In this document: one piece after another, positions 24,425-33,426 of the stretch | Layout: each line of letters opens with the position of its first letter | How positions within the stretch are numbered: position 1 is the first letter of the stretch | Source of the DNA: JAOUGY01 sp963785075 | Lineage (GTDB): Bacteria; Actinomycetota; Acidimicrobiia; Spongiisociales; ZC4RG35 | Length of the DNA: 64,000 bases | NCBI GenBank assembly: GCA_963785075.1 | Contig: CAWATW010000010.1 | Span: forward strand, 1 to 64,000 | Reading direction: 5' to 3' | Notes under the pieces: generated by a model | Told to the model about the DNA's origin: nothing | Databases searched by the model: none | Seen by the model: only the letters and a program-made list of their open reading frames with translations | Program-made: the position numbers and the translations under genes

Positions 24425-25324
24425 ATGCGTCGTGTCGCTCTTCTCCTCGCCGTGTTCGGACTGCTGGCGTCGGCTTGCGTGTCGGAGCCGGCGGTGGGCT
24501 CCGTCGTAGATGGCCCAGGAGCATCGCTGGTCGCCACCACTGCCACGACGGCCGTCACCACGACTACCACGTCGGTGACCACCACGGCCGTCGCCCCCAC
24601 CACCACGACAACCGCGGGCCCGTACGCACGGCCCGACTGGCTGGGGACCAGGCTCCTGCCGCTTCGGCCGGACGAGTTCGGCGAGGTTCAGCCGACGCCG
24701 CCCGAACTCCAGCAACGAGCCTTCGAGACGATCGATCTGCTGACGCCACCCGCCACCGACGAATTCGTCTACACGCTCGGTCCGATCCCCGACGACGTGC
24801 TCTCACGCTCGACATGGACCGAAGAGTGCCCGGTCACGGTCGACGAACTCTCCTACATCACCGTGTCGCACTGGGGCTTCGATCAGGCGTTCCACACCGG
24901 TGAGATGATCGTGAACGCCGCCTACGCCGAAGACGTGGTGGGGGTCTTCCGCATGCTCCACGACGCCCGCTTTCCGATCGAGCAGATGAGAGTCATCCGC
25001 CCAGAAGAAGTGGAGGCTCATCCCACCGGCGACTGGAACGAGACGACCTCCTTCGTGTGCCGCCCGGCCGTGGGATCTGGCAGCTGGTCACGTCACGCGT
25101 ACGGGTTGGCGATCGACATCAACCCGTTCCACAACCCCTATCTGAAGGGTGACCTGGTCCTCCCGGAGCTGGCCACGTACTACGTCGAGCGGGATCGGGG
25201 AGAGCCCGGCATGATCATCGGCGGCGACATCGTGGTCGATGCATTCGCCGCCATTGGCTGGCCGTGGGGCGGGGACTGGAACAGTCTCAAGGATTGGATG
25301 CACTTCTCCGACAACGGGCGGTGA
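24425..25324 (+). CDS. M15-family peptidase lipoprotein (VanY-like D-Ala-D-Ala carboxypeptidase)
   Basis: Signal and lipobox LLASAC (Cys18) point to membrane anchoring, followed by a Thr-rich spacer of about 40 residues. The C-terminal domain has the M15 zinc pattern SWSRHAYGLAIDINPFHNP, with His and Asp ligands, and the last His in LKDWMHFS. The enzyme would trim D-Ala from peptidoglycan stems outside the cell. TAGCTT lies 6 bases before ATG 24425, so it is probably leaderless. 299 residues. Confidence 0.85.
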   Translation: MRRVALLLAVFGLLASACVSEPAVGSVVDGPGASLVATTATTAVTTTTTSVTTTAVAPTTTTTAGPYARPDWLGTRLLPLRPDEFGEVQPTPPELQQRAFETIDLLTPPATDEFVYTLGPIPDDVLSRSTWTEECPVTVDELSYITVSHWGFDQAFHTGEMIVNAAYAEDVVGVFRMLHDARFPIEQMRVIRPEEVEAHPTGDWNETTSFVCRPAVGSGSWSRHAYGLAIDINPFHNPYLKGDLVLPELATYYVERDRGEPGMIIGGDIVVDAFAAIGWPWGGDWNSLKDWMHFSDNGR

Positions 25325-25372
25325 ACAATCGCCTTGGCCCAGGGCCCGTGGACTGGTACCAAGTGACCCGAC

Positions 25373-26971
25373 ATGCTCGTCGCTCGTGACCTCCGCATCG
25401 AAGTCGGCCCCCGCCTCCTGTTGGACGGGGCCAGCTTCAGCGTGCAGGCAGGCGACAAGGTCGGGCTGGTCGGACGGAACGGGGCCGGCAAGACCACCCT
25501 GATGCGAACCCTCGTCGGGTATCAGCCACCCGCCGCCGGGCAAGTGTTGCGTTCAGGAAACCTCGGCTACTTCAGCCAGGAAGCGGCCCTCCCCGACCTC
25601 GAGCACCCGGACGCCACCGCGCTGGAACGAATCCTCTCGGCACGCCAGATCGGCGCCATGCAGCGCAAGATCGAGGAGACACGTCGCAAGATCGAGCGTC
25701 TCGACGGCGAGGCCCGGGACAAGGCGATTCAGCGGTACTCCCGCCTCCAGGACGAGTTCGATGCCAAGGGTGGGTACGTGGCCGAGGCGGAGGCGAAGAG
25801 AACCGCTGCCAATCTCGGCATCGACAACGACGACCTCACCCAGCCGGTGGCGACCATGTCCGGTGGCCAGCGCAGACGAGTCGAACTCGCCCGCATCCTG
25901 TTCGCCGAGACCGATGTGATGCTGCTCGACGAGCCGACGAACCACATCGACCTCGACGCCAAGGCCTGGCTGGTCGACTACCTGAAGGACTACCGGGGTG
26001 CCTTGCTGGTGGTCAGCCACGACCTCCCGCTGCTGGACGAGGGGATCACATCGGTGCTGTCGCTGGATCACCAGGAGATCGAGGCGTACAAGGGCAACTA
26101 CTCCTTCTTCCTCGAAGAACGCGAGCGACGCCGGGAGCAGCGCGAGCGAGAGCGCAAGCATCAGGACGAGAAGATCGCACAGCTCGAAGACAACATTCGC
26201 CGATTCCGGGGCAAGACCGAGAAGATGGCGAGGGTCGCCAAGACCATGGAGACACGGGTCGAGCGGATCAAGCGGGATCTGGTGGAGGTTCAAGGCATCG
26301 GAAAGAACGTGAAGGTCCGGTTCCCCCAACCGGCGCAGTCGGGCCGGACACCTCTGAAGGCACAGCAATTGGCAAAGAGCTATGGCGACAACCTCGTGTT
26401 CGTCGACGTCGATGTCGACGTCGACCGAGGTGAGAAGCTCATGATCATGGGGCTCAACGGAGCTGGGAAGACCACCCTGCTACGCATCCTCGCCGGCGTC
26501 GAGACGGCCGATCTCGGAGAGGTCGAGCTCGGACACAAAGCGAGCCTCGGGTACTACGCACAGGAACACGAACAGGTCGTATCCGGCAAGACGGTCCTCG
26601 ACCACATGCGTGATGCGTCGGGTCTACCGGATCTCCAGCTGCGAACCCTGCTCGGGCATTTCCTGTTGGCGGACAAGGTGGAACAGGATGCATCGACCTT
26701 GTCCGGCGGCGAGAAGACGAAGCTCGCGTTGGCGATGTTGATGACCAGCCGGCCCAACGTGATGCTGCTCGACGAGCCCACGAACAACCTGGATCCGCAA
26801 TCGAAGGATGCGTTGTTGCAGGCCCTGGTGACGTACACGGGAACGGTGATCCTCGTGAGTCACGACACAGATTTCGTGGCTTCCCTCCGGCCGGACCGTG
26901 CGATCATGATGCCGGAGGGGTCGACGCACTTCTTCGATCAATCGATGCTCGAGCTCGTGGCCATGACATGA
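25373..26971 (+). CDS. ABC-F family ATPase (ribosome-associated type)
   Basis: Two ABC cassettes without membrane segments in 532 residues. First: Walker A GRNGAGKT, signature MSGGQRRRVELAR, Walker B VMLLDEPTNHIDL. Second: GLNGAGKT, LSGGEKTKLALAM, VMLLDEPTNNLDP. Between them lies a charged helical linker (ERERRREQRERERK) corresponding to the P-site tRNA interaction motif. ABC-F proteins act on stalled or antibiotic-blocked ribosomes. This one resembles the housekeeping EttA/Uup-like actinobacterial group more than a dedicated resistance gene, but the boundary cannot be drawn by eye. Confidence 0.88.
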   Translation: MLVARDLRIEVGPRLLLDGASFSVQAGDKVGLVGRNGAGKTTLMRTLVGYQPPAAGQVLRSGNLGYFSQEAALPDLEHPDATALERILSARQIGAMQRKIEETRRKIERLDGEARDKAIQRYSRLQDEFDAKGGYVAEAEAKRTAANLGIDNDDLTQPVATMSGGQRRRVELARILFAETDVMLLDEPTNHIDLDAKAWLVDYLKDYRGALLVVSHDLPLLDEGITSVLSLDHQEIEAYKGNYSFFLEERERRREQRERERKHQDEKIAQLEDNIRRFRGKTEKMARVAKTMETRVERIKRDLVEVQGIGKNVKVRFPQPAQSGRTPLKAQQLAKSYGDNLVFVDVDVDVDRGEKLMIMGLNGAGKTTLLRILAGVETADLGEVELGHKASLGYYAQEHEQVVSGKTVLDHMRDASGLPDLQLRTLLGHFLLADKVEQDASTLSGGEKTKLALAMLMTSRPNVMLLDEPTNNLDPQSKDALLQALVTYTGTVILVSHDTDFVASLRPDRAIMMPEGSTHFFDQSMLELVAMT

Positions 26972-27002
26972 CAGGGAACCCGAGTCGGAGGCCTGACGTC
27001 CA

Positions 27003-27545
27003 ATGATCATGAAGCCGCCACGCCTTGTTCTCCGGATTGTCCTCGCCATGCTGCTGGCGGCGTGCGCCGGTGGCGGAACGGCATCGACCACATTGCCCGG
27101 CGCCACGTCGGTGACCGAACAGCCTGTGACCACCTCGCCGACCTCGGCCCCGGCCGACGACACCTCCACAACGACGAAGCCGCCTTCGACCACCCTTCCG
27201 GAGGCGCCGACCGTCCCCACGTCGGCACCAAAGCCGACGCTGGGCGAGGTGCGTGGCGAGATCTTCGTCACCGGCAGGTCGATCGTGTTCCTCGAAAGCG
27301 ATCCGGTTCAGGTGCGTCTCGACGTGAGCGCTCAGCTTCCGACGCCGTGCCACGAGCCGATGTGGGACGTCGACGACGACGGTGTGACGATCACCGTCGA
27401 TCTCTACACCACGGTCGACGCCGAAAAGATCTGCGCCGACGTCATCCAGGACGCAGAACTCCAAATCGACCTCGGATCCTTCGAACCCGGTGAGACTCGA
27501 ACCGTGGTGTTGAACGGTGAGGACGTAGGCGGGTTCACGCTGTGA
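27003..27545 (+). CDS. Thr/Pro-rich lipoprotein of unknown function
   Basis: 180 residues. A signal peptide ends in the lipobox LLAAC. A low-complexity Thr/Ser/Pro spacer runs to about residue 80. The C-terminal 100 residues look like a small beta-sandwich with two cysteines (PTPCHEPMWDV and AEKICADVIQDAE), probably a disulfide, and a final GETRTVVLNGEDVGGF strand. I do not recognise the family. ATG 27009 is a possible alternative start. Confidence 0.65.
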   Translation: MIMKPPRLVLRIVLAMLLAACAGGGTASTTLPGATSVTEQPVTTSPTSAPADDTSTTTKPPSTTLPEAPTVPTSAPKPTLGEVRGEIFVTGRSIVFLESDPVQVRLDVSAQLPTPCHEPMWDVDDDGVTITVDLYTTVDAEKICADVIQDAELQIDLGSFEPGETRTVVLNGEDVGGFTL

Positions 27546-28010
27546 TCACTGGGACGCCTGCAGCGTTGCCCCGAACACCACCAGCGCGACCCAGGGCACG
27601 ATCACTGCCGTGACCGCCCGCCCGGTGGCGATGTGATGGAGGCGCCTCACGACGACCACCTGGAGCGCCATGCTTCCGATGACCGCTGCGACGCCGACGA
27701 TGGGAATCCCCGACAACGCGAACGGCGGGGCGGTGTAGCCGATCGCCCTGAGCAGGCCCATCGGCGATGCCTGCCCGCCCAGGCTCCGTCCGGTGATCCA
27801 GAGCACGGCGGTCCAACCTGCGAGACCGACCATGCCGGCCACGGCCCCAAGCGCGAGCGCACCGGAGGTGCCGGTGGTGGTGAACGTGCCGATGGCAGAG
27901 GCGATGGCAGAGATGACGAACGCCTCGACCGTGGCTCTCGGGTCGACCGCCAGGTCCTCGAAGACCGCCAGGTCGGCTCTGGCGAGGCGCATGAGGCGCC
28001 GCGCGATCAC
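27546..28010 (-). CDS. Yip1/YIP-like small membrane protein
   Basis: 154 residues from GTG 28010. An amphipathic N-terminus (RRLMRLARADLAVFEDLAVDPRAT) is followed by four to five hydrophobic helices, with PPFALSGIPIVG in the fourth, as in bacterial Yip1-family proteins of unknown role. The GTG start overlaps the stop of the DUF402 gene, so the two are translated together. The stop abuts the 3' end of the convergent lipoprotein gene. Confidence 0.6.
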   Translation of the reverse strand: MIARRLMRLARADLAVFEDLAVDPRATVEAFVISAIASAIGTFTTTGTSGALALGAVAGMVGLAGWTAVLWITGRSLGGQASPMGLLRAIGYTAPPFALSGIPIVGVAAVIGSMALQVVVVRRLHHIATGRAVTAVIVPWVALVVFGATLQASQ

Positions 28011-28519
28011 GAGCGCTCCGCCAGAGCGCCAAGCCACCGGTCGGCGGCCGAACCGAATGGCTCGACCCGCTGCTCCACCGCCAGCATCAACTCGGCGGCC
28101 GTGGATCGAGCACTGGCAATGATCTGGGGTGGGTAGGAGAACCTGACGGAGTGGTCGACGAACTCCTCCTCGTCCAGCAAAAGGACCGAGCCATCCCGCT
28201 TCCGGATGATGTCGAGGTCGAGATCGATCATCTCCACTCGGTGCTCTCCCGCCCATCGGGCGGTGGTGCACACGTCGACGTAGACCTCGGGATCTTGCGG
28301 GGCGGCGTTGACCACCATCGTCCACCAGCGATCACGGGGGATCAGCATCACGAAAGCGGCAGCGAAGCTCGTCCACGGCTCGGAACCTCGTCGAGCCGGT
28401 GTCTGGGGCGGTGCGCCCAGCCAGACGCCGTGATCGTCCTCTCCGAGGAGGCTCGATTCGAAGTACCAGTGGGGTGCCCGGGGATACTTGAGGAACTGGA
28501 CTGCAGTCGACGCCGCCAT
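28007..28519 (-). CDS. DUF402 domain protein (FomD/Ntdp-like phosphohydrolase family)
   Basis: 170 residues from ATG 28519. The DUF402 pattern is clear: WYFESSLLGEDDHGVWLGAPP, then WWTMVVNAAPQDPEVYVDVCTTARW and VEMIDLDLDIIRKRDGSVLLLDEEEF, which holds the metal-binding acidic residues. Relatives hydrolyse nucleoside tri/diphosphates or CMP-linked fosfomycin precursors; the substrate here is unknown. It is divergent from the helicase gene, with only 23 bases between the starts. Confidence 0.78.
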   Translation of the reverse strand: MAASTAVQFLKYPRAPHWYFESSLLGEDDHGVWLGAPPQTPARRGSEPWTSFAAAFVMLIPRDRWWTMVVNAAPQDPEVYVDVCTTARWAGEHRVEMIDLDLDIIRKRDGSVLLLDEEEFVDHSVRFSYPPQIIASARSTAAELMLAVEQRVEPFGSAADRWLGALAERS

Positions 28520-28542
28520 CGAGGGGACGGTAGCCGTCGTTC

Positions 28543-31359
28543 GTGTCTCATTCGACGCGTACCCTGGTGCCGGTGACACATCCCGTAGAGCTTGGTCGGT
28601 CGGTGGTGATCCGGCTGGGCGATCCCTCGCCGGATCCTTGGCGTGCCTGTGAGCGTGTCAGCATCGCTCCCGAGACCCTCGGGGATCATCGTCGACTTTC
28701 GGAGGTGGTGGATCGGCTGCATGTGGCATGGGTGTCACGCACTCCTACCGTCATCGAGCTGGCTGTCGAGGATGCCGAGCTCGCGGCTGCCCATTCGACG
28801 ACCGACCCGCCCTGGGAGGTGGGGGCCGACTTCACCTTCCTGGTCGAACGACTGCACTTCCTCGTCTGGGCCAACAGCTACGACCAACGTCGCGACCCTC
28901 CGATGTGGTGGTGGGGTCACAAGGCGGCACGCCTTGGAGCCACTCCCGGGGGCGCGCGTGATGTGGTCCTCGCCGACGGCACCGAAGTGTGGATCGATGG
29001 CGGACCCCGTGGCGACACCGCCTCGCTGGAGCTCGGTCCGATCGTCCACTCCGAATCGATCGTCGACGGCGTGCTCCATCTTGAACCTGGTTCCGTGCCT
29101 CGCCCCGGCGACGCGGGGCTCGCCGCGGATCAGCTCGATGCGGTGATGCATGGTGCCGGCGCTGCACGAGTGATCGCTCCCGCCGGGTCCGGCAAGACCA
29201 GGACACTCGTGGCTCGGCTGCGACACATGGTGGACGATCTGGCGATACCGGCTCGTTCCATCACGGCAGTGGCATACAACACGCGGGCAGCTCGGGAGAT
29301 GTCGGAGCGCGTCGGGCCCGCACTGACCCGTTCCGTCCGCACGCTTCACTCGCTCGGACGGGCGATTCTCCTCGACGCCAGGGGCAACCTCGAGCTGTTG
29401 TCCGAGGCGGACGTGCGCCGAGCGCTCGATCCTATGGTGCAGGCCCCACGCCGGCCGAACACCGATGTGGTCGGTCCGTACATCGAGGCCTTGTCGGAGG
29501 TTCGGATCGCCCTACGGTCTCCCGACGACGTCGAAGCGGCTCGTGACGACGTGCCGGGCTTCGCACAGGTGTTCTCGCTCTATCGAGAGCGACTGGCCTC
29601 ACGGCGGGCACATGACTTCGACGAGCAGATCTTCGGCGCCGTTCAGGCGTTGCTCGAGGACCCGGAGCTCCGTCGCAGATGGCAGGCGCAGTGCCGGCAT
29701 CTGCTGGTCGACGAGTTCCAAGATCTGACGCCTGCCTACGTGCTGCTGATCCGTCTGCTGGGATCGCCCGCGCTCGACGTGTTTGGCGTCGGAGACGACG
29801 ACCAGGTGATCTACGGGTACGCAGGAGCCGATCCTCGATACCTGATCGACTTCGATCGGCTCTTCCCCGGCGCCGGCCATCATGCGCTCGAGGTCAACTA
29901 TCGATGTCCGAAGCCCGTCGTGGATGCCGCCGTCGATCTCCTCGCCCACAACAAAGTCCGAATCGACAAGGTGATTCGGTCGGCAGACGCCGGGTCTGAC
30001 GGATTCGAGGTTCGCACGACTCCATCCGAGGCAACCGTGCCGGCGGTCGTGGAGGCCGTCCGAGGCTGGATGGCGACCGGCGTGGATCCCACCGAGATCG
30101 TGGTCCTGTGTCGGGTCAACTCTGCGCTCCTTCCCGTGCACGCCGGATTCATCGAAGCGGGCATACCGATGCAATCACCGATCACTCCATCGGTTCTCGA
30201 CCGTACGGTCTTGTCGGCGGCCCTCGCCTGGATGCGCATCGGCCTCGATCCCGAACAGATCTCCCGATCGGATCTGATGAGCGCCATCCGTCGTCCGTCT
30301 CGCGGCCTCACGCGGATCGCGAGCGATCTGCTGGGGCGGCACCGGAGTGTTTCGAGAGCCCGACTTCGTGAGCTCCGCACCACTCTCGACGGGCGTCGCC
30401 GGGACCGGTGGGAATCGTTCTGCTCGGACATCGACCTGGTGGTCAAGGCCAGCGACTCGGCCGATTCCCGAACAGTCATCGAGAACTTGATCTCCGATGT
30501 CGGGCTTGACCGTGCCGCCAACGCTCTCGACGCCGGACGCACGCGAGCCGACCGCTCAGGGCAGTCCGACGACCTGCGGGCACTCGAGCGGATCGCGCAT
30601 CTCCACAAGGACCTCGCCGACTTCGAGCCATGGTTGAGAGGGGTTGCCCGCCGATCCAACGATGCCGACGGGGTCCTGCTGACCACGGTCCACAGGGTCA
30701 AGGGGCTGGAGTGGGATCGCGTGATCCTGTACGGCGCCGACCGAGGGCTCATGCCACACGACCTGGCGACCGATCGCGAGGAGGAGCGGCGCGTCTTCCA
30801 CGTGGCCATGACCAGGTCGCGCCAGATGACCCTGGTGGTCGCGGACTCCGCACGCCCGAGTCGTTTCGTCGCCGAGGCCGAGGGGAGGGCCCCGATCGTG
30901 GCCGAACCGGAACCGGCGCCCGCTCGCGGCAGGCAGAAGAGCGCTGCCGTCATTGTGGCAGTCGGCGATCGCATCGAGTTGTCCGGTGGATTCGCCGGTG
31001 TGGTCGAACGTGAGCTTCCGATCGGTGTGCTCGTGGCTCTCGAGCCGGGCCCGGGGCGGCTGTCGGTCAAGTGGGGAGAGGCGGTGACGATCGGCGGGGT
31101 CACGGGGCCCATTCGCCCCGGTGACATCGGGGCGGACCAGCGCCTGATTGAGGTGCTCAAGCAGTGGCGACTCGAGACTGCGCGGGCACAGGGAGTCCCT
31201 GCGTTCGTGGTGCTGACCGATGCCAGCCTCGAAGAGCTCGCCCGCCGCCGGCCGAGAAGTGAAGGTGAGCTGTTGAGCGCAAAAGGTATCGGACCGGCCA
31301 AGCTCGATGCCTACGGAGACGACCTCCTGGCGTTGTTGGCCGATGAAGCGGACAGTTGA
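28543..31359 (+). CDS. UvrD/Rep-family DNA helicase with N-terminal extension and HRDC-like C-terminus
   Basis: 938 residues. SF1A helicase motifs: Walker A APAGSGKTRT (212-221), motif II LLVDEFQDLTP near 388, motif III GVGDDDQVIYGYAGAD, motif IV EVNYRCP, motif V TTVHRVKGLEWDRVI and motif VI VAMTRSRQMT. The last 70 residues resemble an HRDC domain (RAQGVPAFVVLTDASLEELA, then LLSAKGIGPAKLDAYG), as in actinobacterial UvrD2. The first 190 residues are not helicase and carry no motif I know. The GTG start at 28543 has TAGCCG 6 bases upstream. The likely role is DNA repair or replication-fork processing. Confidence 0.85.
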   Translation: MSHSTRTLVPVTHPVELGRSVVIRLGDPSPDPWRACERVSIAPETLGDHRRLSEVVDRLHVAWVSRTPTVIELAVEDAELAAAHSTTDPPWEVGADFTFLVERLHFLVWANSYDQRRDPPMWWWGHKAARLGATPGGARDVVLADGTEVWIDGGPRGDTASLELGPIVHSESIVDGVLHLEPGSVPRPGDAGLAADQLDAVMHGAGAARVIAPAGSGKTRTLVARLRHMVDDLAIPARSITAVAYNTRAAREMSERVGPALTRSVRTLHSLGRAILLDARGNLELLSEADVRRALDPMVQAPRRPNTDVVGPYIEALSEVRIALRSPDDVEAARDDVPGFAQVFSLYRERLASRRAHDFDEQIFGAVQALLEDPELRRRWQAQCRHLLVDEFQDLTPAYVLLIRLLGSPALDVFGVGDDDQVIYGYAGADPRYLIDFDRLFPGAGHHALEVNYRCPKPVVDAAVDLLAHNKVRIDKVIRSADAGSDGFEVRTTPSEATVPAVVEAVRGWMATGVDPTEIVVLCRVNSALLPVHAGFIEAGIPMQSPITPSVLDRTVLSAALAWMRIGLDPEQISRSDLMSAIRRPSRGLTRIASDLLGRHRSVSRARLRELRTTLDGRRRDRWESFCSDIDLVVKASDSADSRTVIENLISDVGLDRAANALDAGRTRADRSGQSDDLRALERIAHLHKDLADFEPWLRGVARRSNDADGVLLTTVHRVKGLEWDRVILYGADRGLMPHDLATDREEERRVFHVAMTRSRQMTLVVADSARPSRFVAEAEGRAPIVAEPEPAPARGRQKSAAVIVAVGDRIELSGGFAGVVERELPIGVLVALEPGPGRLSVKWGEAVTIGGVTGPIRPGDIGADQRLIEVLKQWRLETARAQGVPAFVVLTDASLEELARRRPRSEGELLSAKGIGPAKLDAYGDDLLALLADEADS

Positions 31360-31423
31360 CTCGCCCGAGATTTCTGCGGGTCTGGACGTCGGTACGCACG
31401 GTCTCAGCCGTACTCTCATCCGG

Positions 31424-32692
31424 GTGACGACCGTGACCCAGACCACGACCCGTCATCGCCTCGATGCCCTGTACGACCTCGCCGTCGAGTTGTCGGCGGA
31501 GCGGCGGTTGGACGCCGTCCTCGATGTGGCGCTCAGACAATGCCTCGAGCTGACCGAGTCCGAGTTCGGGTTCATCGGGCTGGTGGGCGGCGACGCCGGA
31601 TCGATGGAGATCGTCGCCATCCACGGATTCCATCCGGCGCCGGAGTTCTTCCACGAGCACCGCACGATTCCCCTTCGGCCCAACGTCTTCGCCCGCGTGG
31701 TCATCGAGGATCGCCCGGTGCGCACGGTCGATGCTCGCACTGCGCCGGACCGGGTCGGCCAACCTTCCGGTCATCCACCGGTGGGCGCATTCCTGGGTGT
31801 GCCGCTGCGGGTCGATGGCGCACCCATCGGCATGATCGGGCTCGCCAACCGGCCCCAGCCATACGACGAGGATCACGAACGGCTCGTCTCGACGTACGCC
31901 GGGCTCGTGGCGATGCACGTCCGAAACGCCCAGCTGTACGAGGCGCTGTCGACGACCAACGATTCGCTCGAGTTGCTCGTGGACGAACGTACGAAGGCCT
32001 TGGCGGCGGCCCGCGATGCGCTCGAAGAGAAGGCTGAGCGGCTGCAGGCCGTCCTCTCCGACCTCTCGAACACGGGCGAGCAGGAGCGAATCCGGATTTC
32101 GTCCGACCTCCACGACTCGGTCAACCAGTTGCTGATTGCGGCGCTCCTGGAGCTGACATCCGGCCGGCGTTGGATCGAGGCCGGCCAGCCCGCAGATGCC
32201 ACTGCCGCCCTCGATTCGGTGCAGGGCATCCTCATCCAGGTCGAATCCGAGATCCGGAGAGTGATCTACGACCTGCACCCACCCGTGCTCGACGGCTTGG
32301 GACTGGCAGCGGCGACACGCGATCTCGTCGATAGGTTCGAAGCGGCGTGTGGGCTCGCATGCGAGTTGACGATCGACGGTCAGCCGAGGCGGGTCGCGCC
32401 GCAGGCCGAGATCGGGCTCTACCGGCTCATGCAGGAGGCGCTCGGTAACGTTGCCGTGCACGCCGAGGCAACACGGGTGCAGATCTTCCTCACCTTCGGA
32501 GAAGATCATGTGGTCGTGGTGGTCGCCGACAACGGTCGGGGATTCGACCCCGAGGCGTCCGAGCCACTCTCGGATTCGGGTTTCGGCCTGGAGAACATGA
32601 GGCGGCGGGTGGAGGAGCTGTCAGGTGTCTTCTCCCTCATCACCCGCCCAGGGCTCGGGGCCCGGATCATCGCCTGGGTGCCCGAGCTGTGA
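31424..32692 (+). CDS. GAF-domain sensor histidine kinase, NarL-system type
   Basis: 422 residues from GTG 31424, chosen because TACTCT lies 7 bases upstream (leaderless) and the residues before it are encoded by the helicase 3' end. Residues about 20-165 form a GAF domain (FGFIGLVGGDAGSMEIVAI, then GAFLGVPLRVDGAPIGMIGL). A coiled coil leads to a HisKA_3 dimerisation helix, with the phospho-His in RISSDLHDSV. A HATPase_c domain ends the protein (DNGRGFDP, GFGLENMRRRVEEL). No membrane helix is seen, so it senses a cytoplasmic signal. The response regulator overlaps its stop. It stands directly upstream of coxMSL. Confidence 0.85.
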   Translation: MTTVTQTTTRHRLDALYDLAVELSAERRLDAVLDVALRQCLELTESEFGFIGLVGGDAGSMEIVAIHGFHPAPEFFHEHRTIPLRPNVFARVVIEDRPVRTVDARTAPDRVGQPSGHPPVGAFLGVPLRVDGAPIGMIGLANRPQPYDEDHERLVSTYAGLVAMHVRNAQLYEALSTTNDSLELLVDERTKALAAARDALEEKAERLQAVLSDLSNTGEQERIRISSDLHDSVNQLLIAALLELTSGRRWIEAGQPADATAALDSVQGILIQVESEIRRVIYDLHPPVLDGLGLAAATRDLVDRFEAACGLACELTIDGQPRRVAPQAEIGLYRLMQEALGNVAVHAEATRVQIFLTFGEDHVVVVVADNGRGFDPEASEPLSDSGFGLENMRRRVEELSGVFSLITRPGLGARIIAWVPEL

Positions 32693-33315
32693 GCCATTCG
32701 GTGCTGATCGTCGACGATCATCCCATAGTGCGACAGGGTCTACGGAGCCTGTTGTCCACATACGACACGTTCGAGGTCGTCGGTGAGGCCGCCTCGGCGT
32801 CGGAGGCGCTCGTCCGCTTCAAGGCGGTGCATCCAGACGTGACCCTGGTCGACATCCGTCTGGGTGAGGCGTCCGGGCTCGATCTCCTGGACGCGATCCT
32901 CGACGAGGAACCGACGGCGAAGGTCGTCATCGTCAGCTCGTTCGACGACCACGAGTACATCGATCGGAGTCTGAAGGCCGGAGCGAAGGGCTATGTCCTG
33001 AAGGCCGACTCGCCGTCCGTCCTGGTCGCAGCGATCGAGACGGTTGCGAACGGCGGTCAGGCCCTGGGCCCTGAGGTCGCCGCCCATGTCGTCGACCACC
33101 TCTCGGGTCGCTATCGAGAGCCTGAGGTGCTCGATGCCACGGAACTGAAGGTGCTGGAGATGGTCGCTTCTGGAGCGAGCAACGCCCGGATCGCAAGTGC
33201 CATGTTCATGAGCGACACGAGCGTGAAACGGCGTCTGCGATCGGTGTTCGCCAAGCTCGGTGTCGAGAACCGGACCGAGGCGGTGGCCGAAGCAACGAAG
33301 CGGAACCTGATCTGA
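32689..33315 (+). CDS. NarL/FixJ-type response regulator
   Basis: 208 residues. Receiver domain with DD at 9-10, phospho-Asp D55 in VTLVDIRLG, and K105. The C-terminal LuxR-type HTH covers about residues 145-205 (TELKVLEMVASGASNARIASAMF). The GTG start overlaps the kinase stop, making a coupled pair. A hairpin follows, then the coxM ribosome site 100 bases on, so the pair may control CO oxidation, though this is inferred from position only. Confidence 0.88.
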   Translation: MSHSVLIVDDHPIVRQGLRSLLSTYDTFEVVGEAASASEALVRFKAVHPDVTLVDIRLGEASGLDLLDAILDEEPTAKVVIVSSFDDHEYIDRSLKAGAKGYVLKADSPSVLVAAIETVANGGQALGPEVAAHVVDHLSGRYREPEVLDATELKVLEMVASGASNARIASAMFMSDTSVKRRLRSVFAKLGVENRTEAVAEATKRNLI

Positions 33316-33339
33316 TCGGGTCGCCGGATTGACCCGATC
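33314..33339 (+). terminator. Hairpin after the response-regulator gene
   Basis: GATCGGGTC (33314-33322) pairs perfectly with GACCCGATC (33331-33339) across an 8-nt loop. It begins inside the stop codon. There is no T-run, so it could equally be an operator upstream of coxM. Confidence 0.45.
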
Positions 33340-33426
33340 GGGCCACCGTCTGGACCTCGATCTCATGGCGTCCGGGCGGCGTCGTGGATAGGTTGCCGAG
33401 CGTCCCGGTCGCGAGGAGGTCTGGTC

